A stretch of DNA of 64,000 nt from Aphrophora alni (GCA_963513935.1 OY740768.1:33726216-33790215), one strand, 5' to 3'; shown: positions 40,557 to 53,809, numbered from the stretch's first letter. The notes: generated by a model from the sequence alone, not told the origin. Translations and numbers: made by a program.

Positions 40557-41595
40557 AGTTTTTGCGTTTTTACGTAACCGGTGTCCTGTAGCTCTCGACC
40601 GCGGCAATTTCCCGCACTTCGAATGACATTTCTCGGACTATTCATTCGCCTTCAATAGCTTACGTAAGAATTTGCGTAATTTACAGTTTTTAATTCTTAC
40701 ACCTTTAAAGTTTTTGTTTTCAAACTTTGTCACTTTGTTTATTTCGTGATTTAAACGCACTAGCCGTGATAACATAATTCTGCGACTTCTAGTAGTGATG
40801 TAATCCAGTGCGTATTTTCACACCTTTGGGTTTGGGGTTTATTTATTGACTGATTTTCCTGAAATTTACACAACTCTTAGATATTAGGTTTTAACTTCTT
40901 TTTGCAAAATTTCCACTTCTTATCTTTTTTCGTTTTCATACTATAGCGTGAAAACCATAACTCTTTTGTTTTAATCTAATTTAAATTTTTAATCATTAAT
41001 TATAATATAACTTTATTTATTTAATTGCTTCTATACAATCCTTTTCTCAAAATTTATTTTTATTTACTTTTATTAGCTTTTATACTTAACCTTTTCTGCT
41101 AACTTTTTAAATATCAATTTTTTCCAAATTTTAGCAAGAATACTTTTATCTTAAAATTACATTTTATTTTCATAAATACCAAGGTTTTTTATTTTTTATT
41201 AATTTTGAAAATTTTTAAATTCTTCATTTAAATATGCCGTAACGTCTGTTAGTTAATATGAAATAACAGTACTAGATATGTATTGCATACGACTTGTATT
41301 ACAATTACATATCCTTATACATTATTATTTCATATTTTCAAAATTCATAAAAAATGATTTTTCAATTCAAAATCCGCCGACATAGGAATTTACTGTTAGA
41401 ACAAGCCGGCAAGAGTTGACCTTGGACCATTTCATAGTTCAATCTCACCGACCGGCTATAAGCAGTAAAAAGTTCTACAAAACATCCATACCTTGCATTG
41501 GGATTATTTTTTGATATTTTTCTTTTTCGACCAAAACATAACCCCATACAACGAATTTCCGTTGTAGTACATTTATATTTTCTACTTTAAAAAAA
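40557..41595. other. 3' part of the interrupted repeat and AT-rich intron
   Basis: It begins with the second target-site copy. GC-richer sequence at 40571-40640 and 41375-41460 may belong to the older interrupted repeat. No coding region is supported. Confidence 0.35.

Positions 41596-41598
<3 letters not shown>

Positions 41599-41650
<52 letters not shown>
41599..41650. repeat. (TA)n microsatellite
   Basis: About 25 TA units. Confidence 0.92.
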
Positions 41651-41651
<1 letters not shown>

Positions 41652-42226
41652 CAAAAAGACAAACAATATGGTTTTGTTTCAATTACATATCAGACCAAAA
41701 TTAGTAATGATCTTTCAGTATCTGGAATTTTATTTGTACTGGAACTTCAATAAGTTTTGCACTTAGTTTTACTAATAGTGGAATATGTTTTATAAAGAAA
41801 TAAAAGTAGATCAGCTTCATGATATCTTATGAATATCTATATTTTACATTAACCTCTTAGAGCTGATATTGTGCAACTGGCAATCTGCACATAATTGATA
41901 TCGTTGCTGAGGTCCTCAAAAAAGAGGAGGTACCACAAATATCATTGAAAGAAACCCTACATAACAGTTTATTGTTTTTTTTTCTACATCAAGTAATGAT
42001 AGCCTAGTTCAAGGCCAATTAAAAGTATTGGTTCCCTAGATTTAAGATATATATTTGTGTTAGTGCATTTTTTTTTTTACATTATTAGTTACCTATTTAG
42101 GTATTTATTGTACCTAATATAATAAATTGATATTTTGAAGGAAAAAAAATCTGAATAAATATAATACGTAATTCAAACATAAATGTTAGACTACCTAACA
42201 CTAACAACAATTTTTATGTGTTTCAG

Positions 42227-42289
42227 CCTGTGGGATTTGTCACTTTTAATACTCGAGCAGGAGCCGAAGCCGCCAAACAAGACTTACAG
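42227..42289 (+). CDS. cpo: couch potato exon: RRM1 (RNP1)
   Basis: A 63-nt, 21-codon exon, phase 0 at both ends, with acceptor TTTCAG ending at 42226 and donor GTGGGT at 42290. It encodes PVGFVTFNTRAGAEAAKQDL then Q. RNP1 is the VGFVTF strand whose aromatic residues stack on RNA bases. It completes the core RRM begun at 26832. Confidence 0.94.
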
Positions 42290-45200
42290 GTGGGTTTCAT
42301 TCTAAAATTTCAACATTAACTGAACTAGTTATGAAAAACACAATGTTACAATTTGTTAAACAATCAGTGTAATATAATAACCCTTGCATACATATATCCC
42401 TTATTACATTTTATTGTTATTTATTTGATATTATGTATTATATTATTTGCCTACTTAGGATATATTTTACGACGATCCTTAGGTGAAAATCAATTCATTG
42501 CTTTGAGACAAAGTCAATTTTTTTAAAAATTATTATTAAACTAAACATAAAATTTTTAAACAAAAGTTAGCTATGAGGAAGTTATTAATCATAAATTGAA
42601 GAAATTAAATTACTACAAAACAATTCCTATAGTGCATAAGGTATTTAAAAAAATAACACAAAAAAGTGTTTGAAGTGTAATCCATTTAACATTTTGAAGC
42701 TGTGTATTCAATTTTCAGATAGTATTACATCACAATATAAATATAACATGTTCCGACCTCTGAAGAAACTGGGGGGGGGTTGTAAATTTATTTTAAATTT
42801 AAATTACACATTTTAATACACTTTTTTGAATTAAATTTAATTTTAAACCGGCTTTTTTATTACACCATTTTTTTTTTTTTTTTTTAACTTTGACATTTTC
42901 TTAAAAACATTATTATAGTATAAATTAACAACATCTTTGTTGTAGTTAAATATTCGTGAAAAAGTAGAAGAAAAGTATTTTATATTTGTTTTTCACAACA
43001 TGAAAAGTTGATATAAATTGAAAGTAATATCTCAAATTCAAAGTTGTGGAAAGAATTATTTTGTTCGTGGAATATAAAATTTCTTGGATAATTATTGCAT
43101 AAAATTAAGACCATTGTATTTTAAAATTTTAATTTGTTTTTTTAATACTATAACAGAGATATTAGCTATTAACACTTTTACAATGTTCTTTAAAATTATT
43201 ACCTATTTATTTCTTATTTATAACAATGTAAAAAATGGTATGAACAAAAGTGTTTAAATATAGTATATATCAGAAGTTGCTATTTACGTTCCTAATTTAT
43301 TTTTAAAAGAATCTTGCCCTTCTCCCAAGAACAAGACATATTTTATCCGTATTTTTATGTACAATTATCCCCAACTCGTGTTTTTTAATTTAAAACGTTT
43401 TTACAATATTTAGTTACAAATATGAGGCGTTTTTATATATTGGATTATAGGTGCCTGAGCTGTGTATATATTGTATTGATTAATTATAAATGTTAATTTT
43501 ACATTTACATAAACATATATATTTAATTACTGATTAGCACTTTGTTGGATTGAAATGAAAAATACTCCAGTTCTTTTTCTACGTTTTACTACGTTATAGC
43601 TAAGTATGTATGTTTTACATTTTGTCATTATCTAAAAATTAATTAATTAAATAAAATCAAAGCTATATAGTGAATATAAATAGTCAATAATCAAAAATGT
43701 AAACCAAAATTACTACATTACTGTTGTCTGGCCTACAGAAACTATTTATTACCCATATCATCAGTTAAAACTACAATATAATTAAATTATATCCATTAGT
43801 TTCCTTAGTTGTGTGTAATTTGCCACTACATCTACCTAAAGTGGACGTAAGTAATTTTGATTAAAATGTTGAGAAAATTAGGAGTTATAGCTCGACAGTT
43901 TCTCTTGAGAGTAATAATGCAAAAGCATTGCATAGAATATGTTAGTCCAATGAGATTAAACGCACCACAACTTTGAATATTCCCTCATTAAAATATCAAC
44001 TTTCCCCTGGAAAACTCAATTTAGATGGAGATTTTTCTTCTTCTCCTTTCTGCCATGTCATGGAGCCATATAAACTTGTTCTTTCTGTTGGATAGTTGTG
44101 TTTCTTTACCAATTATGGCGAATTCTTCATCTACCTCCTTTCTCAGCTTTAGTTTGACTTATTTTTTGATTGCTTAAATAACTCTTTATTAATTAATGTT
44201 TAACCGCAATGTCCTATGAAAAACTATTTTTAAATGTAGATTGTTTATTAAAAAATTAATATATATATGAAACACATAAATACCATTGAACTCACAGCAT
44301 TTCTCTAACTGTTATTTTTATTAGACTACTGTATATAAAGAATATTGTTGCAAGTAATATACAAATCAGTGTAAAATAATTAACGAAATTTGTGAAACAA
44401 TTCACAATTAACATTTAGCCCTAGTAACTCATGTAACATCGCTCATGTAACTCTTTAGAACCACGAAATTTAAGTGATTTTTGTAAACGTAATTTCAAAA
44501 ATTAACCAACAATAGACCATTTATCCAATATCTAATGAGTTATATATAAATTATTAAAAGAAAATGGAAATAATGAATCTATGAAATCAGATAATTTGTA
44601 TAACTAATTTTTTTGGTGTTAGTCAAGAATCAAAAAATTCTCTATGTGTTACGGTACCTAATAGTCACAAAAATTCATACAAATATTATAAAAATTTATT
44701 TTATTTTATTTTTCAATATATCAATATAATATATTTATAAAATATAATTAAGTATCCACTGCTGAAAATTGAATTATTAACTCATACTTACCAAAGTGAT
44801 CAAAATTCCATCTCAAATAACACAAAAGAAAAACTACAAATATCAAATACTAATCAGTTACCATCAACAATTTCCATTGGAAATTCACTCAATATGAGAC
44901 TGTATAACTGAGTGTACATAGCCAACTGTTTATATTTCACTTTAAAAAACAAAAAACCTATATTGAAAGAGCCAGGACTAAGCTTTTCAGAAGTGCAAAC
45001 CTGAACTTTGTAAAACAAATAATCAATTTGAAACAAATTATTAAAATACATATTTTGTGCCCTGCTGCATTATCGGAAATCATTGGAGCTCTGTTGGTGA
45101 CAAACTCTTACTTTATAGATGTCTATCAAATGATAAATTACATAGATGGAGATTTTTTTAAACAAATATGAAATATTATAACATTACGATTAGAATAAGC

Positions 45201-45355
45201 ATACTATTTACATTAAAAAATCACGACTATTCGACATGTTATTATCGAATGGCCCTGGCAAATATCACTGTCAAATGGATGTTTAGGGTTAATGGAACAA
45301 GTTTATTACTAAATTACTTACGTCTTAGCAATCTTGTGTTTAGTATTTATTAATA

Positions 45356-45402
45356 TTTCATAACAGCTGTTTCGGTATAACATATACCATCATCAGATGA
45401 AA
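45356..45402 (-). ncRNA. Hammerhead ribozyme motif, complete minimal fold
   Basis: Read on the minus strand from 45402 to 45356, every part of a type I hammerhead is present. Stem I is TTTCAT (45402-45397) paired with ATGAAA (45361-45356). The core is CTGATGA (45396-45390). One unpaired T is followed by stem II, GGTATA paired with TATACC around loop TGT (45388-45374). GAAA (45373-45370) then leads into a tiny stem III, ACA-GC-TGT, and the cleavage nucleotide T at 45362. Stem III is a palindrome, as in the minimal hammerheads known from Penelope-like elements and retrozymes, which work better as dimers. Cleavage is predicted between 45362 and 45361. Activity and host element are inferred. Confidence 0.72.
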
Positions 45403-47854
45403 CAACACGTTTACACAACACACTGATACACATTTCACTAAAATAAATAAACATAAAATTTTTGGTACTGCAGTACAAGTCGAAAATAATATAAAATAAT
45501 TTGAGATAATATAGCCGTGGTGTCAACGTGGTGGTCAACCGTTCACTAATTTTATGGAATTAATGAAACACTTCAATTTCCACAAACAAACAAGATGACA
45601 TTTCAATAACTAATTTATCGTTTTCACCAATATTGTGCCAATGAGACCTAAGAGAAGTTAAACTCATAAGCCATGCAATCAATGATGCCACGCCTATAAG
45701 TCCAAAATTGCCATAAATGGTCAATGAAATATAGTAGGAGTCAATATGGGGATTAGGTCCCATAAGTCAAGCCGTTTTCACCCAATGCCATTATAACAAA
45801 TCAACTGCTTTACTTAGTTAAAGTATGTGTAATGAAAGTAAAATTAAAATATTTATAACTTTGATTAAATATTTATTTAGCTTAGAAATGGAACTGCCAC
45901 GAACCATGTGAAGTGTAGAGCCACCCCTAAACCTAAACAAAAACGCAATGTTACATAGTTTATAAAACATCAAGAAATGAAGTTTAGCATAGTGACAAAA
46001 ACCAATACTAAGAATACCAATACCTTGCAAAATTAATAAACAGAGTTTTATATAAACAATATTTTAAATCGGCCCTAGTTTGCCATTAACAATTACTTAC
46101 ATTTTTTTCAAACCCAGTGTAAATAAATTGACCAGTTCCAGACGTCTTCTCGCCATAGCAGATGTCTCTGGATTGGAAAATTATTCACCTGAGAATTGTT
46201 TTTTAGCTTTTATCTTGATGTTCACTAGTCTGGCTTATACAAAGAACAACCTTCATTCTGTATAAAATAAATTCCCAATATTTTACTTCAAGGATCCAGT
46301 CTTTATTAGAATTACCTAAAACTGTCAAAAACTGAATATTGGATACAAAGCAGCAATCCTGTTTAAATATCTTTTAAATATACCATCAAATGAATTTTAA
46401 ACTTGAGCATACATCAACGTAAATAAGCTCTTACTGTTATCAGATGATGTTTGATGTTTCTTGTACATGTTGTTCTTGTTATCTTGCATCCTGTACCTAG
46501 CTTTTATCAAGAAATCATAGATATATTTTGTCTGATATCCATTTGAACAGTGTCATTTCATATATGTAGTTTTCAGTCCCTTATTGTAATTAACTCTTTA
46601 AAAAGGTTAATTCAATCATCCATACACTTTAGTATTCCAAGTGGCTCTCTTGTATATTAATACATAATACCAATCATTTTTTAACGTACAAATACCACTT
46701 TAATTTTAAAATTCTTTATAAATAAATAAATTACGTAAAAATGGTTGTTTTTGCATGTTTATCACTATTTAAGAGGGTCCAATAAATCTTCATAACAATT
46801 AAGAACTTCCAATTTAAATCAACATTTAAAAAAATATATGTAACACTCAGTTCTTTAAATTAGGCAAATCAAACTTCATCAAAATTGCAAAAATATAATA
46901 CACAAATTGCTAAACATTACTAGGCAACATACTTGTCAGATGTCTATAAATTTCAAATAGTGTTCTGGTACTTTTATTGATACCAGTTCTCGTCAGACCA
47001 CTCTAATAGCTATTGGACATGAAGTAACTTGTTTGGACTATGTGTGTATTGTGAACTATGAATGTTTTATCCATCGACTGAATATGATTAATCCCAAAAT
47101 CTTCAGTATTTTCATTTATTTATTTTTATCAAAGCTCTAATGTTTAAAAATTTATATTCTGAAATAAACTGAATTTTGCCAATTGCTTTAATAACAATTT
47201 TGTTGTGATATCTCTACATTATAATTTCTAACATACAAATAAAATTGTATTATATACAGTATTGTGCAATAAACAAATCATTTTAAAAAAGTTATCATAT
47301 CAAAGTAATACTTATTGACTTAAAATATAATTATTACAGTACAATAGTAAAAGAAATATCAACATGGTTGTTATGATTGAGAATGTACGAGAGAGAGTCC
47401 ATTTTCACTTTACTCTGACTTTCACTGATGCATAGTAGATGCATAGCAATCACAACACTAATTATCAATATTATAAATTCATAACCTTCAAAATAGGGAA
47501 AAGTATATTTCATCAGAATAGCAAACAAATAATAGTTTTTAAATATATCATGTTATTTTAATTTGTCTTTATTAACTTTTCTTATAAAAATATTTAGTAG
47601 TATTTATACAAATTTCAGCTATAGTACAAAACAAAAGGCATTATATATTGACTACAATCTTTTGCCATTACAAGCTTTGTGATATGTATACTATATTCCT
47701 TGCTAAATTACTTCTTCAGTTGAAACATTTCATAGTAATTCTATTATCAAAACATCCTTTTATGAAATAGATTTGGTTCAAACTCTAATCGTTCATCATA
47801 GCATTTTGTTACCACCGAATATTCATTAGAAGCTATGATTAACAGTACTTACTA

Positions 47855-48175
47855 TCTTCAATATCCTTCATCACCGTTCAACAACAGCCGTTTCACCTAT
47901 TCAGCCATTCTCAAGTTAAGCGGGATGTATTTGTTTGTCAATTAACATTTACTGTACATCACTAAAGTAACACTTTATAGACATTAACTAATGTAATAAA
48001 TTTAAATTTAAAAACTGTTTACTATACAGTTCAGTCGTTGTTAGGCCCACTGTCAGATTCATTATTTTACTAAAGCAAAGGTATTAATTGACAAAAGAAT
48101 AACAAAGGAACTTGTGAACGCCTGAATAGCCGAAATGAACGTCTTTGAACAGTCCTTCATAGATTGTAATCGAGC
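47855..48175. mobile_element. Inverted-repeat element with hammerhead-like relics
   Basis: 47855-47950 and the complement of 48085-48175 align: TTCAACAACAGCCGTTTC, CTATTCAGCCATTCTCAAGTT and TTGTCAATTAA of the left arm have partners on the right. Read outward, each arm has CTTGAGAA (CTTGTGAA on the right), a hairpin of the type GGCTGAATAGCC and GAAACG. This resembles a hammerhead, but the core does not fit CUGANGA. It is short and non-coding. Confidence 0.55.
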
Positions 48176-49630
48176 TTTGGGACACCATTTTCGAATCAAC
48201 TTTTGTAATTTTTAGTCAATTGAAACAACCTTTCTTAAAATAATTAACAACAAAAATCATAAAGACAAATAAATATCTTCTTAAAGTGATCTAAATGTAT
48301 TTCTTTGGATTCAAAACGTCCTGAACTTTTGAAAATACCATATGGAAATTTTATATTATCATATTTTCCTGCTGTTTATTTATATGTAAACATACATTTG
48401 TTAATTCCTTTTTAAAATTCAATTTATATAATTGGTTTGGTTTTTAATTATAATTATATTATAATATTGAAATCTATCCAAAGTATGTTGTACTGTGTCA
48501 AAAAAAAAATGTAATACAAATAAGTCTCTAGTTCTTAAACCTACTAAAAACATAACTGAATAGTCATAAACTTTAATAAAACCAAACAATCCTATAATTT
48601 CAACATAATACTGTAAATGTGAGTAATAACGCATAATAATTAGTGCATTAAGACTTAAGCATACAATTTTCTCGATTACAGCATAAAGCTTTATCAATGT
48701 TGTGACCATGTGAGGAATGACGACATCAGATGCAGTGGAAAATTTAATCTACACTACTTTTAGGTTAGGCAAAATGTCACAATTAGGCACTAGGCACTGA
48801 TCTGTAAACACTGACAATGCACTTTTATTTCCACAGTGTTCGCCTCTCACAGTAATAACCTAATGGGTAGACATCCATATTATGCTTTCTTTAAATAAAT
48901 TTGTGAATTCAACATAATTATAATAAACCCTTCTTTATTTATTCTTTATTTTATTTAACAATTAACTTTTATGTCTCATTTCTTTAGAGAATGAACATTC
49001 TCATTGCCTATTTACATTCTGTCATTTGTAAATAAAATTATCTTAACCTAGAGTAAAAGATGCATTACTTTCTTAAGACAAACACAAAAAGAAGACAATG
49101 AACCTTAAAAGTCTGAAATCATTTCAAGTCGCAGCAAGCTATCCAATGTTATTTACAAATTGAAAGATTAAATATTTTCAAATAAAATTGTTTAAAATGT
49201 ACTTCATGAAGCTTATTTATGCACATTCTACAAACCAAGAAATCATAAAGGTTAGCCAATGCTTTGATTCACAAACAAAAATTGCACTTTGAGTGTTGTA
49301 ATCTCTTTTTGAAAGTTTTGTTTCCCCAAGTAAATTGATACAATTTAAGAAGTTGTAATCTGATACTTATTAACAAGGAATTTTAATTAGGCTATTATAC
49401 TGTACAAACATAATTTTCACAAGGCAGTCACTTCTTACATACATTTTCTGGCAGTTAGGTGTGGTTTACCTTATCACATTTTTGTGTATGTAATTAATAT
49501 TCTAAATACTAACATGTGAGATCGTAACATAAAATCTGACAATAGTACCTGTATTTCTCAGCTAGTTATGAAGCAAGGAACACGTCCCTTTTCTTAAAAT
49601 CAACATATTTATCTAGCATGACATTATGAA

Positions 49631-49670
49631 TTTTTTTATAAATATTGTATATACAATATTTATAAAAAAA
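49631..49670. repeat. Perfect 40-bp palindrome
   Basis: TTTTTTTATAAATATTGTAT is followed immediately by its exact reverse complement with no loop. It ends sharply at both sides. It could extrude as a cruciform. Confidence 0.95.
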
Positions 49671-50787
49671 ATCTTTCAATTCAATATTCGATTAAAACAT
49701 CTTCGTCATATCAGGAAGAAAATTATCAACGATAATAAATACATTACTCTAAATGATACAGACTTAATAGGATTGAGTCAATACTAACATAGTTTTTGTT
49801 ACTCTAACTTTTTGCAACAGATACATACAGTATAAACCTCAATGAATTTTTTATAATTACTGTAATTTAGTGTATGTAGTTTTAAGTGTATGTAAATATT
49901 TCTTTATTAGGTTAACTCAGTTGAATTTATCTTTCTGATTTGTTTAAATCCTTATTTATCTTTGTTAAAACCATAAATTATTTCGAATTTGTTGTTATAA
50001 TTAAAGTAGTGAAAATCATAATTAGATATTAAGTTAAAATAAATCCTATTGACTAACACAAAACACGAGTTGTGCACAAAGAGTGGTCCTAATCACTAGC
50101 TGACATGACCTTCACGCCTTGAACTGTAGTGCTATTTCTCTTTTCACCAAAGTACATTTAGCCCCTTGTACGTTATTTTACAGGTCATGCAGCCCAAACA
50201 TTTTTTAAATATGTAGCCTTTTCTGTTAAATGTGATATTATTAAACGAAATATCTGTATTTATCAATATTTTTAGATTGTCCAAACATTTATTATTTATT
50301 TAATGAAATTACTTTATTTAATTTTTAATACAATATTAAAAATTATATTCTAGGTCGATTTCATCAGAATGTAGTAAAACTATTAACAAATTATATTAAA
50401 TATATTTCAATAATCTAAATAAATATTATTACTTGTACTATTTATTTGTTTAATATAAAGAATAATTCAAATTTTAATTGCTAAATAATTAAACATAATT
50501 TTAACACCAACTATCAATGTAGATTGTTTTATAAATATACGCCAAATTAAATTGTACTCATATACCTATCAGACATGTGGATTGTTATATTTACATTCCT
50601 GCAAACAAATAAATATGGAAATAAGTTGTTTTTTTATGTGTCATGTAATACCTTAAATGGGCTTTGAGACCTGTATTGTTATAAAAGCCCCTCCACTAGT
50701 ATTTTAATGTATTTTCAAAGCACTTAGTATTTTTGACTAGTTTTTGGCTTATATTGTCATGCCGTGTGGCCGTGTTGATTGCAGCAG

Positions 50788-50926
50788 GGGGTGCGGTTTG
50801 ACCCCGACATGCCCCAGACGATAAGGCTCGAGTTTGCCAAAAGCAACACCAAGGTTAGCAAGCCCAAACAGCCTGCAGCTAGCCTCACCAATACGCACCC
50901 AACTTTGATGCACCCTCTCACAGGAC
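50788..50926 (+). CDS. cpo: couch potato exon: RRM1 end and conserved linker
   Basis: A 139-nt exon that enters in phase 0 and leaves one base (C), donor GTAAGT at 50927. It encodes [20 protein letters not shown] followed by [13 protein letters not shown] and ends HPLTG. The first part closes the RRM, and the [12 protein letters not shown] segment is a hallmark of the RBPMS/couch potato family. The acceptor is a tandem GCAGCAG, so use of the upstream AG at 50784 would add CAG (one Gln, 50785-50787). Start 50788 is preferred because the previous exon already supplies the Q of DLQG. Confidence 0.94.
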
Positions 50927-52283
50927 GTAAGTACCACTGCTTATTGCACTTCCTTTATATTCCTCACAAACCTTGTTAATCTACCAGATTTATGTTTATA
51001 AAACAGAGCTTTTCAAGAGATTTCATTATCACTGAAATATTATTTTTACTTTTTAACTATTTAGCAAACAACAAACATTATTTAGCTGTTTATTTAACAA
51101 ACAGCATAGTTATTTGTATCAACTTTTTCAAGTCATAATTTTAACAAATTTAAACATATTTCAATTTTTATAGATTAAAAAACGTATCACGATTGGAAAA
51201 AATTAGTAAATATAAATTAACTAAATAATTGATTATCATATAACACCTCATCATTGCTTTAAAACTTTGACCACAAAAACTAATCAGAAGAATGAACCTA
51301 ATATACAATATTAATTTACAAAACCAAATTATAAATCAAGTACATCAGTTATATACACAAGTACACAAACAAGCTATGTTGAAACATAATTTCTGGTATA
51401 TTATTGCATAACAACTGCAGTAGAAATTTCTTTCACACCCTATCTCTTGCTTTAACCTAATATAGCTTGTAGTTAAATTTACTTCTAATGTAGAATTCAT
51501 ACTTGTTGGCTAATTTTATAACTTGTTTTATTCAATAAAATATCTAGTTTAAGATGTCTTATATAAAATTAAGACTATAATTTCTTATGTAATAAATTAT
51601 ATTTACATAAACATCTTTTTTTTCTTTTTTTTTTACCACTAATAACAAAAATGTGTATATAATATTTCTGAAATTTTGAACGCTGATATTGTGTAGTAGA
51701 GTGTATTTTAAGGAAACAGTAAAGAATAATATACAATAATTTGAAAGAAACTTTTGATTTGTTCAATAAAATACTGATTATATGAAGATACTGTATATCT
51801 ATTCCACTGTAAGATGTGTGACAATCGTCAAAATATTAACGGTTGACATATTAACGGTCTACAGATATCCTTGAATTTTTTTAGATAATTCCAGCACTCC
51901 CTGCTCTCTGCTATCAAAATTCCTTGTAGACATGCTTGCACTATTATAACAGATTTTTTGCCATACATTATCAAGAACTTGTTTCATTATAGAACTAACT
52001 AAATTTCGAATATTATAATTATTTTTTTTTAATATCTTTACTATTTAAAAGACATGCTTACAAAAATTTCACTTTAAGCTAAATAAATAAAAGGCTGTTT
52101 TAAGATACGAGTATTTAAATGAGCACCATATTTATAACATACTACTATTCAAAGTGATTCCCCACACATAATTCTTTGATCATTATTATGTAAACAATTA
52201 GTTTAACATTGTTTTTATAAATGTAAAACACAAGATGGCAGTTGAACCCACAAATCGATATGTATTTGCATATTATAAAACAA

Positions 52284-52324
52284 TCGTATTATCGTTACTT
52301 CAAAGTAGTTTTAAGTATCATCAG
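52284..52324 (-). other. Decayed hammerhead-like site
   Basis: On the minus strand CTGATGA (52324-52318) is followed by a weakly pairing stem II region and GAAG in place of GAAA, then ACGATAATACG. It is not functional as it stands. Confidence 0.25.
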
Positions 52325-53809
52325 TGCTACAATTGACATAACACAGTAATATTTTCTATTCAATTCCTTTTAATGAAACCTCTTTAAATCAAAGTCATGT
52401 TGTTTGATGTGTGTGTATATATTTATTAATGTTGACATAATAACCAAGACAGTTAATACATTATAACATTATCCTTTTATTACTGATGGTTTAACTAGGA
52501 TATTGAAAAAATTATTAGAGAGTAGAAATTTAATTCCCAAAATAGTGCCCATTCAAAGCTGGCAAAATAAACATATATTATACAAGCTCTTGCCGAAAAT
52601 ATTGTAATCATAGTGAAAAGGTTTTTTTTCTAACTAGAGTTTATTAAAAACACATAGCCTAGAAAACAACAAAGTATTCACTTGCTTACTGACCACTCTA
52701 TATCACAATTAAATATTTTAAAACAACAGAAATCTTACTTTCATATCAAATTGATTTACATAAAAGTTACTAAATTTTGTTTTGTTCATGTACTTCGAAT
52801 TAGTGAGATTCCACTAATAGTAACAATAAGATGTTAAGTTTAGGAGTGGCTAAATATTGCACTCAACAAAAGCCACAGCGTTATAGAGTATAGATCTGAG
52901 GCCTAAGAAAAATCTTTTATTCTACTTTTTTCCTTCCAATTTTGCAGATTAACTTTGCCACAATCTTCGATTATATTGATCAATATGTATTTCTAATAAA
53001 TATTTGTCATGAGTTTCCTATACAATGAGTTGGATGTGATGTTCAATAGAACTGTCATAGTTTCACTAGACAGAGTAAGGTTTTTAATTTGTGTTTGGTT
53101 TGAGTGGTTTTACAAATAAGTATATAAAATGGTGATAATCAATTAAATTTATAGTATTTATAATATTTGTGTTGTTGTTGTTATTATTATTATTATTATA
53201 TATGACTTTCACTATTCACCTGAAAAAGGATTAACAAGCATTTTACTTACTGGTCTGCCTTTTAATTGTGCATGCTCCTCAAGTAATTTATTTATTATTC
53301 TTGATATACAAATAAAATAAACTTTTTGAAACATTTTCTAAAGGATTATATAGTTATTAACATAACCAGGGCCGGATTTCTGCATGTGCAATATATATGT
53401 GCATCTACACAGGGTGGCAAATTTTATGGGGCAACAAATTTTCTAAAAATAAATTTTTGTCTTTTTAGTAATACAACCAGTACTCCGGTATTATTACGAA
53501 TGAAAATAAATAGGCACCGCCCTTGCTTATAAAACAAACTAATTCCTTTATCAATGTTATTATGCATTTATGGTCGTTTTGCAGAAACCTTTTTTTTACA
53601 TTTACAAATGTATATTTATTTTTTTCATTTGTAACTGAACATACATACATCGTTCACCAACATATATCTCAGTGGATACCTATTTCGTCTTATTTATTGT
53701 GAAACAAGTACGTCTTTGGAGCTTGTGAATCAATAAAGAAGATTAAGTGTGTATGCGTGTACGTACAGTATTTCAATTAATAAACAAATGAGTTGAATTC
53801 ACTGATGAA

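Larger units (their letters stand above)
32704..42226 (+). other. cpo intron (9.5 kb)
   Basis: GTAAGT donor and TTTCAG acceptor. It contains a (TA)n tract (34037-34078), a repeat-derived region (about 35400-41460), the Jockey-type retrotransposon and another (TA)n tract. From 32704 to about 35400 nothing else was identified. Confidence 0.85.
42290..50787 (+). other. cpo intron (8.5 kb)
   Basis: GTGGGT donor and a GCAGCAG acceptor. Mostly AT-rich with no gene. It holds the hammerhead motif (45356-45402), an inverted-repeat element (47855-48175) and a 40-bp palindrome (49631-49670). ORFs near 45560-46265 have no recognised motif. Confidence 0.85.

Noticed and set aside
45560..46265. Three ORFs of 61-70 codons around the hammerhead motif as parts of a host element
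   Set aside because: No reverse transcriptase or GIY-YIG motif could be seen. Hydrophobic residues follow from AT-rich codons.
50749..50979. Minus-strand 62-codon ORF and the + ORF running past the donor
   Set aside because: The minus ORF is a shadow of the cpo exon. The + ORF after 50926 is intron read-through beyond a perfect GTAAGT donor.
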